A stretch of DNA of 64,000 nt from Chryseolinea lacunae (GTDB lineage: Bacteria; Bacteroidota; Bacteroidia; Cytophagales; Cyclobacteriaceae): NCBI RefSeq assembly GCF_016735595.1, contig NZ_JAERRB010000007.1:186001-250000 (forward strand), read 5' to 3'. Position 1 is the stretch's first letter; each line of letters opens with the position of its first letter. Shown here one piece after another: positions 41,745 through 50,840 of this stretch. The notes under the pieces were generated by a model that was not told the DNA's origin, did not search any database, and worked only from the letters and a program-made list of their open reading frames with translations. The translations under genes were made by a program, and so were the position numbers.

Positions 41745-43184
41745 ATGAATCTTGCTGCGTCACTAGACCATCCCATTTTTAAGCGCATCGGTGCCGTGGC
41801 AGACCGGCTCAACCTGAAAACCTATGTGGTGGGCGGGTATGTGCGCGACCTGCTGCTGAAGCGCCCCTCCAAAGACATCGATTTCGTGTGCGTGGGCAGC
41901 GGCATCGGGTTGGCTCAGGAGGTGGCCCGCACACTGGGGCCGGATGTGCACGTGGCCATCTTCAAAAACTTTGGCACCGCCCAGGTCCGTTTCGAAAATC
42001 TGGAGCTCGAATTTGTGGGCGCACGCAAGGAATCCTACCGCAGCGACTCCCGCAAACCTATCGTGGAAGACGGCACCCTCGACGACGACCAGAAGCGCCG
42101 CGATTTCACCATGAATGCCCTGGCCATCAGCCTTAACCACGAGGATTTTGGCGAACTCATCGACCCCTTTGGAGGCCAGGAGGACATGCGCAAGAAAATG
42201 ATCCGAACCCCGCTCGATCCGGCCATCACGTTTTCCGACGATCCCCTTCGCATGATGCGCGCCGTTCGGTTTGCCGCACAGCTGGGCTACGACATCGAGG
42301 CCGACACGTTCCAGGCCCTCAGCACACAGGCGGGTCGCCTCAAAATTGTGTCGCAGGAGCGCATCACCGACGAACTGAACAAGATCATCGCAAGCCCAAC
42401 ACCTTCCTACGGTTTCAAGCTCCTGTTTCACAGCGGGTTGCTGGTGCAGTTTTTTCCTGAACTGGTAGCGCTGCACGGCGTGGAATATGTGGGCAACCGG
42501 GCGCATAAAGACAACTTCTTTCACACGCTGCAGGTGCTCGACAACGTGGCCAAGGAATCGAACGATCTCTGGCTGCGATGGGCTGCCATCCTGCACGACA
42601 TCGCCAAACCGGCCACCAAGCGCTACGACAAAGACCATGGCTGGACGTTTCATGGCCACGAAGACCGCGGCGCCCGGATGACCCCCGGCATTTTTAAACG
42701 TCTCAAGCTCCCCATGAACGAGCACATGCTGTTTGTGCAAAACCTGGTGAGGCTGCACCTGAGACCCATTCCGCTTGCCAAAGAAGTGACCGACTCGGCC
42801 GTGCGCCGTCTCCTTTTCGATGCCGGCGACGCGATTGATGCGTTGATGACACTCTGCCGCGCCGACATCACATCCAAAAACCTGGAGAAGGTGAATCGCT
42901 TCCTGAAGAACTTTGACCTGGTGGAGCAAAAGATTGCCGAGGTGGAACAGAAGGACCACATCCGCAATTTCCAGCCTCCCGTCACCGGCGACCAGATTAT
43001 GGTCATGTTTAACCTTCCGCCCGGGCGCATCATCGGCGACATCAAGGAGCAGATCAAAGAAGCCATCCTGGAAGGCGAAATCCGGAACGACAAGGAGGAA
43101 GCCATGGCGTTGCTCCTGAAAATCGCCGCCGAAAAAGGGTTGGTGCGGACAGACGATGCCGTTCGGGAGCAACCCAATCCATAG
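41745..43184 (+). CDS. CCA tRNA nucleotidyltransferase with HD domain
   Basis: This 479-residue enzyme adds or repairs the 3'-CCA of tRNAs. The class II nucleotidyltransferase head has VVGGYVRDLLLKRPSKDIDF with the catalytic Asp-x-Asp, the RRDFTMNALAISL loop and DPLRMMRAVRFAAQLGYDIE. A metal-dependent HD domain follows (WAAILHDIAKPATKRY, FHGHEDRGARM). The frame is open further up from TTG at 41721, but that codon is part of the -7 box, so the ATG at 41745 is the start. A paralogous poly(A) polymerase assignment cannot be excluded by eye; the HD domain and length favour the CCA enzyme common in this phylum. The ECF sigma gene begins 47 bp later. Confidence 0.93.
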   Translation: MNLAASLDHPIFKRIGAVADRLNLKTYVVGGYVRDLLLKRPSKDIDFVCVGSGIGLAQEVARTLGPDVHVAIFKNFGTAQVRFENLELEFVGARKESYRSDSRKPIVEDGTLDDDQKRRDFTMNALAISLNHEDFGELIDPFGGQEDMRKKMIRTPLDPAITFSDDPLRMMRAVRFAAQLGYDIEADTFQALSTQAGRLKIVSQERITDELNKIIASPTPSYGFKLLFHSGLLVQFFPELVALHGVEYVGNRAHKDNFFHTLQVLDNVAKESNDLWLRWAAILHDIAKPATKRYDKDHGWTFHGHEDRGARMTPGIFKRLKLPMNEHMLFVQNLVRLHLRPIPLAKEVTDSAVRRLLFDAGDAIDALMTLCRADITSKNLEKVNRFLKNFDLVEQKIAEVEQKDHIRNFQPPVTGDQIMVMFNLPPGRIIGDIKEQIKEAILEGEIRNDKEEAMALLLKIAAEKGLVRTDDAVREQPNP

Positions 43185-43231
43185 ACCGTTCACGGTTTTC
43201 TTCGTTCCCATGCAACCATTTCCTTTCTACC

Positions 43232-43813
43232 TTGTCCTTAGAAACTAAAGACGAGGCTTATCCTTTGGATCAACCGGGATTAAACATTCACTACGAACTG
43301 ATTGTGCGCTGCAAGGCCGGCGACAGGGATGCGCAATACCGTCTCTATAAGCTGTATTCAAGGGCCATGTACAACGTAGGCTATCGCATCACCCGAAGCG
43401 AAGAGGAAGCCGAAGACGTGCTGCAGGAAGCCTTCATCAACGCCTTTCGCAACCTCGACAGCTATCGCGGAGATGCGTCGTTTGGCGCCTGGCTGAAGCG
43501 CATTGTCGTGAACAAGGCCATCAACGCTCTCAACAAAAAGAAACACGAGGCCATACCCGACGACGAGCAGTGGGATGTTGCCGAGGAGGAGGCACCCGTT
43601 GACTATGGTGATGAATTGACGGTTGAACGTGTGAAACGTGGAATAGAACAATTGCCCGATGGCTACCGCGCTGTGCTCTCGCTATATTTGCTGGAGGGCT
43701 ACGATCATCAGGAGATCGCCGAGATTATGAACATCAGCGAGTCAACATCAAAGTCACAGTTGAACCGCGCCAAAAGTAAATTACGAGCCTTGTTGCTCAA
43801 TATCCACCAGTAG
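43232..43813 (+). CDS. ECF-type RNA polymerase sigma factor
   Basis: This is a 193-residue alternative sigma factor. Region 2 is RDAQYRLYKLYSRAMYNVGY with RSEEEAEDVLQEAFINAFRN; region 4 is LPDGYRAVLSLYLLEGYDHQ with EIAEIMNISESTSKSQLNRA. The start is ambiguous: no ATG precedes region 2. The TTG at 43232 is used here, but it forms part of a TACCTTG string that could be a -7 box; the next candidate is TTG at 43265, giving a normal N-terminus just before HYELIVRCKAGD. The following gene encodes a one-span protein likely to be its anti-sigma partner. Confidence 0.9.
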   Translation: MSLETKDEAYPLDQPGLNIHYELIVRCKAGDRDAQYRLYKLYSRAMYNVGYRITRSEEEAEDVLQEAFINAFRNLDSYRGDASFGAWLKRIVVNKAINALNKKKHEAIPDDEQWDVAEEEAPVDYGDELTVERVKRGIEQLPDGYRAVLSLYLLEGYDHQEIAEIMNISESTSKSQLNRAKSKLRALLLNIHQ

Positions 43814-43838
43814 GGGAGGACGCTAAAAAAAGAATGTT

Positions 43839-44375
43839 ATGAAAGATGCGCTGGAAGATTTTGTCAGGAAAAACCGGGAGGCCTTCGATGATAAGGAGCC
43901 GTCTGAAAAGGTGTGGAAAAATATCGCTGTTTCTACGGCGGTAGGCAAGCGAACATCCGTATGGAATTCGGTCGGACTATGGCGCGCAGCTGCGGTGGTG
44001 TTCATGGCTCTTTCCGGCTATCTGCTCTGGCAACAAGTGCGCGTGCAAACCAAGCCCGCACACACCGAGGTTGCCGCGAACGACTTCAAGGATGTGGAAG
44101 CGTTCTATACGAAGCAGATCTCTGAAAAAGTGGAGATGATTGACGAGTTTCAAAAGAACGAAGGGCTTAATGGCTTCACGCAGGATTTTCAACAACTAGA
44201 AGCCATGTATATGGTGCTGAAGGAAGAAATGAAAACGAGTCCCAGTCCCAAGGTGAAAGATGCACTGGTGCTGAACCTGCTGATCAGAATCGATTTGCTC
44301 AACCAACAGCTTCACATGCTGGAGAAGCAATATAGCAACAAGCATGAGAAAGAAAATAAGGCGAAAGCTGTATAG
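43839..44375 (+). CDS. Putative anti-sigma factor, single-pass membrane protein
   Basis: This 178-residue protein has a cytoplasmic N-terminus (LEDFVRKNREAFDDKEPSEK, VWKNIAV), one transmembrane helix (LWRAAAVVFMALSGYLLW), then a periplasmic helical part that looks coiled-coil-forming (FTQDFQQLEAMYMVLKEEMK, IRIDLLNQQLHMLEKQYSNK). Size, topology and position 25 bp behind an ECF sigma gene fit the anti-sigma role common in Bacteroidota. No zinc anti-sigma HxxxCxxC motif is present, so it is not of the ZAS class. A strong terminator closes the unit. Confidence 0.8.
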   Translation: MKDALEDFVRKNREAFDDKEPSEKVWKNIAVSTAVGKRTSVWNSVGLWRAAAVVFMALSGYLLWQQVRVQTKPAHTEVAANDFKDVEAFYTKQISEKVEMIDEFQKNEGLNGFTQDFQQLEAMYMVLKEEMKTSPSPKVKDALVLNLLIRIDLLNQQLHMLEKQYSNKHEKENKAKAV

Positions 44376-44459
44376 AGGAAAAGATTCTACGCTTTCGCTT
44401 CGTTGTGTTCTGAATGTTAAGGAAAATTTAAGGTTGCATTTCTTCAAGGCTATAAATGC

Positions 44460-44488
44460 AAAAAGGCCCAGCGTCTCTGGGCCTTTTT
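44460..44488 (+). terminator. Terminator of the sigma/anti-sigma operon
   Basis: GGCCCAG-CGTCT-CTGGGCC lies in an A-run/T-run context (AAAAA before, TTTTTG after), 85 bp past the stop. Confidence 0.88.
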
Positions 44489-44581
44489 GTTTACCTAAAC
44501 CTAAACCTATGAGAAGAATTACTCTACTCAAGGAATACTAACGGCACTCGTGGGAGTAGGTTTCAGTAGTTGAAAAAAAAA

Positions 44582-45229
44582 TCATTCTTTTTTCAATTTG
44601 TCTTTAAACACCTTCTTAAACTTTTCAACCTTGGGTTGGATAACATATGCACAGTAAGGAGCGTTACCATTCAGGTTGTAGTAGTTTTGATGATAGTCTT
44701 CGGCTACGTAGAACTCAACGGCAGGGGAGATCTCTGTCACGATGGGGCGGTCGTATACCTGTTCCTGTGTGAGCTTCGCTTTATAGGATTCTGCTAGCTG
44801 TTTCTGTTGATCGTTGTGATAGAAAATTACCGAACGATACTGTGGGCCTTCGTCGTTGCCCTGCTTGTTTAATGTTGTAGGGTCATGTGTTTTCCAGAAG
44901 ATTTCCAGGAGCTCGTCATAGGTGACCTTCTGGGGATCGTAGGTAAGTCGGATCACTTCGGCATGCCCGGTCAACCCGCTGCATACTTCTTTATAGGTAG
45001 GATTTTTCACCTTGCCCCCGGTATATCCGGATTCAACTTTTTCAACACCGTCAACATTTTGGAACACCGCTTCGGTACACCAGAAACAGCCTGAGCCAAA
45101 TGTTGCCAGCTCCAGACCTTCCTTTTGAATAGAATTTGTCATTTTCTTCGATACAGTTTTGTTTTTTTGACCACACGAAATGCCTGCGAACAGGACAATA
45201 AGCGCTAAGGATATGAGGATGGATCGCAT
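44582..45229 (-). CDS. msrA: Peptide methionine sulfoxide reductase MsrA, lipoprotein form
   Basis: MsrA repairs methionine-S-sulfoxide in proteins. The catalytic string GSGCFWCTEAVF (Cys48) is followed by GVEKVESGYTGGKVKNPTY, GHAEVIRLTYDP, FWKTHDPTTLNKQGND, the YRSVIFYHN strand and EDYHQNYY. The N-terminus is a lipoprotein signal (ILISLALIVLFAGISC, lipid Cys19), so the enzyme is exported and membrane-anchored, acting in the periplasm rather than the cytoplasm. 215 residues, no MsrB fusion. Single-gene unit. Confidence 0.94.
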   Translation of the reverse strand: MRSILISLALIVLFAGISCGQKNKTVSKKMTNSIQKEGLELATFGSGCFWCTEAVFQNVDGVEKVESGYTGGKVKNPTYKEVCSGLTGHAEVIRLTYDPQKVTYDELLEIFWKTHDPTTLNKQGNDEGPQYRSVIFYHNDQQKQLAESYKAKLTQEQVYDRPIVTEISPAVEFYVAEDYHQNYYNLNGNAPYCAYVIQPKVEKFKKVFKDKLKKE

Positions 45230-45476
45230 ATGTTGTGATTTGTTTACTTAACCTAGATACGTGCAAAATAGTTTGGTTGGATTTCGCAAACTGTCGCCGG
45301 CACAACAAATCCCCGAAATGTTTAGAAGGTCCCCTGAACATGGGGGTATATTCATAACACAAATCGATACGGCTAAATTCCATTCTGGTTTTTTATAGTC
45401 CGTCCGAATCCTAACCCGGAGCTTGCTTCAATTTGAAGTTATGCGATGCTTTGATTCGTCTTGCTACTAAGGTCCA
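45230..45476. other. Upstream region of msrA
   Basis: About 250 bp with only short, unconvincing open frames. A near-match to a -7 box (TATTTTGC on the minus strand, near 45270) is the only promoter-like string for msrA. Confidence 0.4.
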
Positions 45477-45510
45477 CAAAAAAAAGCACCCCCGGATGCA
45501 GGTGTGCTTT
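45477..45510 (-). terminator. Terminator of the 379-residue lipoprotein gene
   Basis: On the minus strand AAAGCAC pairs with GTGCTTT (45504-45510 with 45483-45489) plus further GG/CC pairs, and runs into TTTTTTTTG. It is 24 bp after the stop at 45535. Confidence 0.75.
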
Positions 45511-45534
45511 CCTTAATAACGTTAAGGCTACCGG

Positions 45535-46674
45535 TCAGTAGCTTTGGTAGAAACTCTTCACGGAGGGGATAAGCTGATTGTAGATAGGCTTCGTGAATTC
45601 GAGAAACAAATCCTGCGGGTTAGGCGGTTGTTGTTCGCGAAGCTTGCAAATTCTCAGTTGCTCGTCGGTGAGTGCCCGTTCGTCGCCGTTGAAGCGGGCC
45701 CACTGGCTCACCCAAACATACTCGCCACTAAACTTACGGTGCGTCAGCACACCGTTGGTTTTGGCGTCGACCACCACCATGCTCAGCAAGCCATTCGACG
45801 ATAGCTCTTTGCGATAGGTGGTGAGTTTGGCTTTCACCGTGTTATAGACCGGGATAACTTTGCCATTCACTTTTGTTTCGCCCACCTTCACGCTGTCGCG
45901 CGTAACGGTTTCTTCTTTCTCGCGCATCAGCGTGTTGCCCACAGCGAAGTCGTCGAACTGAATGCGCATGATCTGGTCGGCTGCCGGCAGATTGGCAATC
46001 TTGGCTTCTTCCGGTGTGTAGAATTGGATGAAGGATTGTTCCGGATAGTTGTTATGCAGAAACTCCTCCACCTTATCCTGGAAAAATCCACCGCTCAGGT
46101 TGTAGCGCGCCGGCACCGGGATTTGTTCGATAACGACTTTTAATGTCGCCTCGAATTTGGCTTTCGCCAGATATTCGATCACGTCTTTATAGCCGGGCAC
46201 AAAAGTCTGCGCATCCGAGAAGTTGAAGAAGGCTTTGCGGGCTTCCATCCGGTTCCCCTTCATGAGCGCGTCGATGCCGGCGTTATAGCTTTCGTCGGCC
46301 GCCTTTTCTTTGAGCGGACCAATTTCGGCGTAATAGTTTTTTGGACTGGGCACCACCTTTTTGCAACCCGGGCATTGCCGGATGGCTTCATAGAGGGCAT
46401 TTATCTGATCGTAGGACTGGATGGCGTTTTTCCATTTAAAGGCCGAGTTGGAGGCGATCTGATTGTTTGCTTCGCCTTCGAAGTACTCCACCGCCAGGGG
46501 ATAGGCGCTCTTCAGGGTTTCCAGCGATTTGGAGTGATCCGGATTTTGCCGCAGTCTCGAAACGGATTTCATCACGGCGCCATAGTAGTCGCCACGTTCA
46601 AAAGCCTGTTTTCCCGAACTGCAAGCCAAAAGGGTGAGGAGTGATAGGAGGGTCAGTACACGTCCTGTGTTCAT
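45535..46674 (-). CDS. Hypothetical lipoprotein (379 aa)
   Basis: Lipoprotein signal MNTGRVLTLLSLLTLLAC gives lipid Cys18. The protein begins with a TPR-like stretch (KQAFERGDYYGAVMKSVSRL, HSKSLETLKSAYPLAVEYFE) and a paired Cys turn (QCPGCKKVVPSP); its second half is beta-rich (FYTPEEAKIANLPAADQIMR, GLLSMVVVDAKTNGVLTHRK) and ends in SVKSFYQSY. I do not recognise a named family, though similar large lipoproteins with this order occur in Bacteroidota. Likely outer-membrane inner leaflet. It is an independent transcription unit with its own terminator. Confidence 0.8.
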   Translation of the reverse strand: MNTGRVLTLLSLLTLLACSSGKQAFERGDYYGAVMKSVSRLRQNPDHSKSLETLKSAYPLAVEYFEGEANNQIASNSAFKWKNAIQSYDQINALYEAIRQCPGCKKVVPSPKNYYAEIGPLKEKAADESYNAGIDALMKGNRMEARKAFFNFSDAQTFVPGYKDVIEYLAKAKFEATLKVVIEQIPVPARYNLSGGFFQDKVEEFLHNNYPEQSFIQFYTPEEAKIANLPAADQIMRIQFDDFAVGNTLMREKEETVTRDSVKVGETKVNGKVIPVYNTVKAKLTTYRKELSSNGLLSMVVVDAKTNGVLTHRKFSGEYVWVSQWARFNGDERALTDEQLRICKLREQQPPNPQDLFLEFTKPIYNQLIPSVKSFYQSY

Positions 46675-46836
46675 AAATGTTTTGTGTATTTGAATGTCGA
46701 AAGGTAGTCAGTAGTTGGTGAAAATGTAAGCTTAGGTATAGCGTAAACGCCCCAGTGCGACCCTCTTTTGATCGAAAAAATTACATACGTTTCAAGGAGG
46801 GTAATCTTTCGGTTTCTGTTGGGGGGATTGGCCTGA

Positions 46837-48180
46837 CTAATCCAGGTCGGCCTGCACCACATCGTCTTTGTCGTCCACAAACCGCACGCAGAACGCCGCG
46901 ATGAATAGCAGCATCCCCGCCATCATGATGCTGTATATGGCATGCGAGTGGAAGAAGTATTTCACCACAGGGCCGCCGGCCAGGCTCGTCACAATCTGCG
47001 GCAGTGTGATAAAAAAGTTGAACATACCCATGTAGATCCCCATTTTGTGCATGGGCACCGAGCCGGCCACAATAGCGTAGGGCATCGCCAGGATAGCCGC
47101 CCAGGCCACACCGATGCCGACCATGGGAAAGATCAGCATGATAGGGTCGCTCACAAAATAGATCGACACAAGGCCAATGCCCCCTGCAAAAAGCGAAAGC
47201 GAATAGGCCATCTTTCTCCCAAGCTTGAACGCCACGTAAGGCAACACAAGGGCATACACTGCCGACACGCCGTTGTAGATACCAAAGAGGCCACTCACCC
47301 AGTTGCCCGCATCCTGGGCGGCTGGTGAACTGTTGTCGCCCACCGGCAAACCATACACGTGCGTTGACACAGCCGAGGTGGTGAACACCCACATGGTGAA
47401 CAATGCCGACCACGAAAAAAATTGTACCAACCCAAGTTGCTTCATGGTTCTGGGCATCCCAACAAAATCGCGCACGATTTCAGAAAAGCGAAAACCGTGG
47501 CTGGCATGTTGATGATCTTCGGATGGATGTTCTTTGGTGGTGACCACCGTCCACAAAATGGCGAGAAGAAAAACAACGGCACCCACATAAAACGAAAGTG
47601 TGAGGTTGAATGGAACCTCACCCACCGGCGCATTCTTCTCCACCTGAAAAAATTCTGCAAAGATGTAGGGCAACCACGACCCGATCACGGCACCAAGCCC
47701 GATGAGACATGTCTGAATAGAGAACCCCAGTGTGCGTTGTTCAGAAGGAAGCAAGTCGGCCACCAATGCACGAAACGGTTCCATGGCCACATTGAACGAT
47801 GCATCCATCATCATCAGAATGCCCGCACCAACGTATAGCGGAGGCAGGATGCTCACCAGCAAATTTGCATTGGGCATGAACAGCAATGCACCTGCCGCCA
47901 GAATGGCCCCGGCCAGAAAATAAGGTCTTCTTCTTCCAAGCGACGTCCACGTGCGATCGCTATAGTATCCAATGATGGGTTGTACAATCATGCCCGTGAG
48001 TGGCGCAGCCAGCCAGAACCAGGAGAGATGCTCTACCTCAGCACCAAAGATGCCCAGGATGCGTGATGCATTTCCGTTCTGTAGCGCAAAGCCAAACTGG
48101 ATTCCGAAAAATCCGACGCTCATGTTCCAGATTTGCAAGCGCGTGAGGCGCGGGCGTTCGGGTAGGGTGGTCGTGGTCAT
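46837..48180 (-). CDS. MFS transporter of the SLC45 (sucrose/maltose:H+ symporter) type
   Basis: A 447-residue, twelve-span inner-membrane sugar transporter. The start shows QIWNMSVGFFGIQFGFALQN, a stretch shared with SLC45-type sugar/proton symporters. The loop DRTWTSLGRRRPYFLAGAI is the family's RxGRRRP motif. It is followed by LPPLYVGAGILMMMDASFNV and ALVADLLPSEQRTLGFSIQT. The gene lies 99 bp downstream of the GH31 glucosidase in the same orientation. Because the glucosidase has no signal peptide, the pair reads as import of an intact alpha-glucoside followed by cytoplasmic cleavage. Confidence 0.9.
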   Translation of the reverse strand: MTTTTLPERPRLTRLQIWNMSVGFFGIQFGFALQNGNASRILGIFGAEVEHLSWFWLAAPLTGMIVQPIIGYYSDRTWTSLGRRRPYFLAGAILAAGALLFMPNANLLVSILPPLYVGAGILMMMDASFNVAMEPFRALVADLLPSEQRTLGFSIQTCLIGLGAVIGSWLPYIFAEFFQVEKNAPVGEVPFNLTLSFYVGAVVFLLAILWTVVTTKEHPSEDHQHASHGFRFSEIVRDFVGMPRTMKQLGLVQFFSWSALFTMWVFTTSAVSTHVYGLPVGDNSSPAAQDAGNWVSGLFGIYNGVSAVYALVLPYVAFKLGRKMAYSLSLFAGGIGLVSIYFVSDPIMLIFPMVGIGVAWAAILAMPYAIVAGSVPMHKMGIYMGMFNFFITLPQIVTSLAGGPVVKYFFHSHAIYSIMMAGMLLFIAAFCVRFVDDKDDVVQADLD

Positions 48181-48279
48181 GGCAAGGGTGGCGACTGCGA
48201 AAACAGCCGCCGGTCTTTAGTTGTGGTCGTACACTAAAGTCTATAAAACCCTTGAGATTCCCAAAGAAGTTTTTTGCGG

Positions 48280-50691
48280 TTACCAGCGGATCACGATAGC
48301 CCCGCTGCTATAAGGCAACGACAAACCGTGAACATCTTCTTGCGGTGCCGGCTCCGGATCATAGATCGGATCAAATTTTTCGAGCGGCGAAAAGAACCGG
48401 TTCACGCGGTGCTCCAAAGATTTGTCTTCGTTGTTCACGCGCACTTGCCTGCCGCCTTTTTCCAACCCGTGAACAATCACCTCCAGATTTTTCCACGGTG
48501 CCGCATAGGTGCCCTCCGACGCTTCCAACCGGAGTTGCCGTTGGTTGTCGTCGTAGGATATTTCACGTTTGGCATAGGCGTCGGTTTGATACGCGAATGT
48601 GCTGCCGTCGTCGGTGTAGTATGAGAAGGTCGAGGAGGCCCCGGTGTACACATGCAGAATAAGCGTGTCCGAAATTTGTTGCGTGTGGTTGATGGTGGGT
48701 TGCATGGGAAGCAACGCGCCGGCTTTCACAAAAACGGGGAGACGGTGCACCGGGCATTCCACAATAATTTCGGCGTTGCCTTGAAACGTCTTTCCGTCGT
48801 AGAGTGAATACCACTTTCCTTCCGGCAAATACACTTTCGCCAGATCTTTCGTGCTCTCTACCGGTGCAACCAGAATGGATGGTCCGAAGAGATATTGATT
48901 GTAAAACTGTCCGTCGTAAATTTTATGATCGAAGGCATAGTCCAGCACCAGTGCGCGCTGCACGGGCATGCCGGTTTGAACAGCCTCATAGAACAAGCTG
49001 TAGATATAGGGCAACAGCTGATAGCGGAACTTGATGTAGTTGCGCGAGATCTGTTCTGTTTCTTCGCCATAGGCCCAGGGCTCCGAGTCGCGACTGTTGA
49101 TCATGGCATGGCCGCGGAAGAAAGGCGCGAAGGCTCCGATGGAAACCCAGCGTGCATAGAGCCGGGTGTTGGCATCGCCCACAAAACCGCCCACATCATA
49201 GCCTGCAAAGGCAATGCCGCCAAGGCCCATGTTAGACACCATGCGGGCGCCCATAATCATGTGCTCGTCGTAGGCCACATTGTCGCCGGTCCACACGGCG
49301 CCATAGCGTTGCACGCCGCTGTAGCCGGAGCGGGTGAGGTTGAACGGACGTTTGCCTTTCAGTAATGCTTTGGTTCCTTCGTAGGTGCTTCGTGCCATTT
49401 GAAAACCATAGAGGTTGCGGCCCCGGCGCATCGACGATTTGTCGCCATCAAAATCCATTTCAATATTTTCGGGGAGCATGTGTCCCCAGGTGGCAATTTC
49501 ATTCATGTCGTTCCAGAAGCCTTCCACGCCCAGGTCGATGTAGTCCTGGAACTGGTCTTGCCACCATTGCCTGGCCTTGGGGTTGGTGAAGTCGGGAAAG
49601 TGACACCAGCCCGGCCATACCTGCCCGCTATAGTTGGTGCCATCGGGATATTTAATGAACACATCTTTTTGCACGCCGTCGTCGTAGGCCGGGTAGCCTT
49701 CCTCCACTTTAATGCCCGGGTCGCACATCACCACCACCTGAAAGCCCAGGGCGCGCAATTGTTCCAGTAATTTTTTGGGGTCGGGAAAATCCTTTTTGCT
49801 CCACGTGAAGATCTTGTATTGCTCCATGTAATGGATGTCAAACACAATCACATCGGCCGGAATGTCTTTGTCGCGAAAGGTGTTGGCCAGGGTCAGCACT
49901 TCCTTGTCGGGATAGTAGCTGTAGCGGCACTGTTGAAAGCCGATGCTCCACAACGGCGGCATCTCCATTCTTCCGGTCAGGAAGGTGTATTGCTTCACGA
50001 TGTTGGCTACCGAAGTGTCGTGAATGAAATAGTAGTTCATTTCGCCGGCATCGGCCGCAAAGCTGGAGAACCGGTTGTTGGAGGCGCCGAAGTTGAAAAA
50101 TGATTTATGCGAATTGTCGAAGAATATCCCGTACGCCAAAGAATGATGAAGTCCGATGTAGAATGGAATGGTGACATACAAGGGATCGGTGCCTGTTGAA
50201 TAGGCAAAGCTATCGGTGTTCCAGTTCGTGTATCCCTGGCCGCGGCGGTCGAGGGGGCCTGTTTTCTCGCCAAGGCCAATGAAGCGTTCACCATCCTGCA
50301 ATTTCTTATAAGTAGTTACCTGGTCGCCGTTCCAGCTAGTGCCAAACGCGACATCGTCTTCGTTGATGATGGCGAGGTCGGTTGTTTGAAAGGTGAAACG
50401 CACCGGGTGCTTGGAGACGACCACGCGTAGGGCAGGGGTGGTAACAATCAATGCCTGGGCCTCGTCCGAAACCTGAAACTCAGTTGCCTCCGGCGTGCCC
50501 ACCACGGCATACGAAAAGTCTTCGAATCCCCGGTCATCGGGTGTCACACTGATGCGCAGCGTGTGGGCGTTGTAGACCAGAAGACGGAAGCTTCCGTGAT
50601 CGGTTTCGCCCTGTAGCCCGCCCGTAATTTTTGTCCATTGCTTCAATGTGCCGAGAGAACGGCTGAGAGAATTCTGTGAGGTTTTTGCCAT
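48280..50691 (-). CDS. Cytoplasmic GH31 alpha-glucosidase
   Basis: An 803-residue glycoside hydrolase of family 31, releasing glucose or xylose from the non-reducing end of alpha-glucosides. Key regions: GERFIGLGEKTGPLDRRGQG, MPPLWSIGFQQCRYSYYPDK, ADVIVFDIHYMEQYKIFTWS, nucleophile loop GFWNDMNEIATW (Asp before Met), the acid/base strand AVWTGDNVAYDEHM, and FAGYDVGGFVGDANTRLYAR with PFFRGHAMINSRDSEPW. C-terminal beta domains hold GKWYSLYDGKTFQGN. No signal peptide, so it acts in the cytoplasm on transported sugars. Its neighbours are the SLC45 transporter (downstream) and the LacI regulator (upstream, own terminator). Confidence 0.94.
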   Translation of the reverse strand: MAKTSQNSLSRSLGTLKQWTKITGGLQGETDHGSFRLLVYNAHTLRISVTPDDRGFEDFSYAVVGTPEATEFQVSDEAQALIVTTPALRVVVSKHPVRFTFQTTDLAIINEDDVAFGTSWNGDQVTTYKKLQDGERFIGLGEKTGPLDRRGQGYTNWNTDSFAYSTGTDPLYVTIPFYIGLHHSLAYGIFFDNSHKSFFNFGASNNRFSSFAADAGEMNYYFIHDTSVANIVKQYTFLTGRMEMPPLWSIGFQQCRYSYYPDKEVLTLANTFRDKDIPADVIVFDIHYMEQYKIFTWSKKDFPDPKKLLEQLRALGFQVVVMCDPGIKVEEGYPAYDDGVQKDVFIKYPDGTNYSGQVWPGWCHFPDFTNPKARQWWQDQFQDYIDLGVEGFWNDMNEIATWGHMLPENIEMDFDGDKSSMRRGRNLYGFQMARSTYEGTKALLKGKRPFNLTRSGYSGVQRYGAVWTGDNVAYDEHMIMGARMVSNMGLGGIAFAGYDVGGFVGDANTRLYARWVSIGAFAPFFRGHAMINSRDSEPWAYGEETEQISRNYIKFRYQLLPYIYSLFYEAVQTGMPVQRALVLDYAFDHKIYDGQFYNQYLFGPSILVAPVESTKDLAKVYLPEGKWYSLYDGKTFQGNAEIIVECPVHRLPVFVKAGALLPMQPTINHTQQISDTLILHVYTGASSTFSYYTDDGSTFAYQTDAYAKREISYDDNQRQLRLEASEGTYAAPWKNLEVIVHGLEKGGRQVRVNNEDKSLEHRVNRFFSPLEKFDPIYDPEPAPQEDVHGLSLPYSSGAIVIRW

Positions 50692-50783
50692 GTGCTGGAG
50701 TTGTCGGTTACGCCCTGAGTAAATATACTGAAGAACCCCTATACTTCGCAGGAGCCCGGATCACAAGAAACGATTTCGGCTAT

Positions 50784-50816
50784 AAAAAAATACGCAGCGA
50801 GGTTGTCGCTGCGTAT
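50784..50816 (-). terminator. Terminator of the LacI-family gene
   Basis: On the minus strand ATACGCAGCGA-CAACC-TCGCTGCGTAT is a perfect 11-bp stem directly followed by TTTTTTATA. It separates the regulator from the glucosidase transcript. Confidence 0.9.
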
Positions 50817-50840
50817 GCTTTTGGTTGAATGGATCAACGC

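Noticed and set aside
41763-43211. 482-codon open frame antisense to the CCA-adding enzyme
   Set aside because: It mirrors a well-supported conserved enzyme in GC-rich codons; its translation is His/Val-rich with no recognisable domain.
44344-44541. 65-codon frame after the anti-sigma gene
   Set aside because: It runs straight through a strong terminator and resembles nothing.
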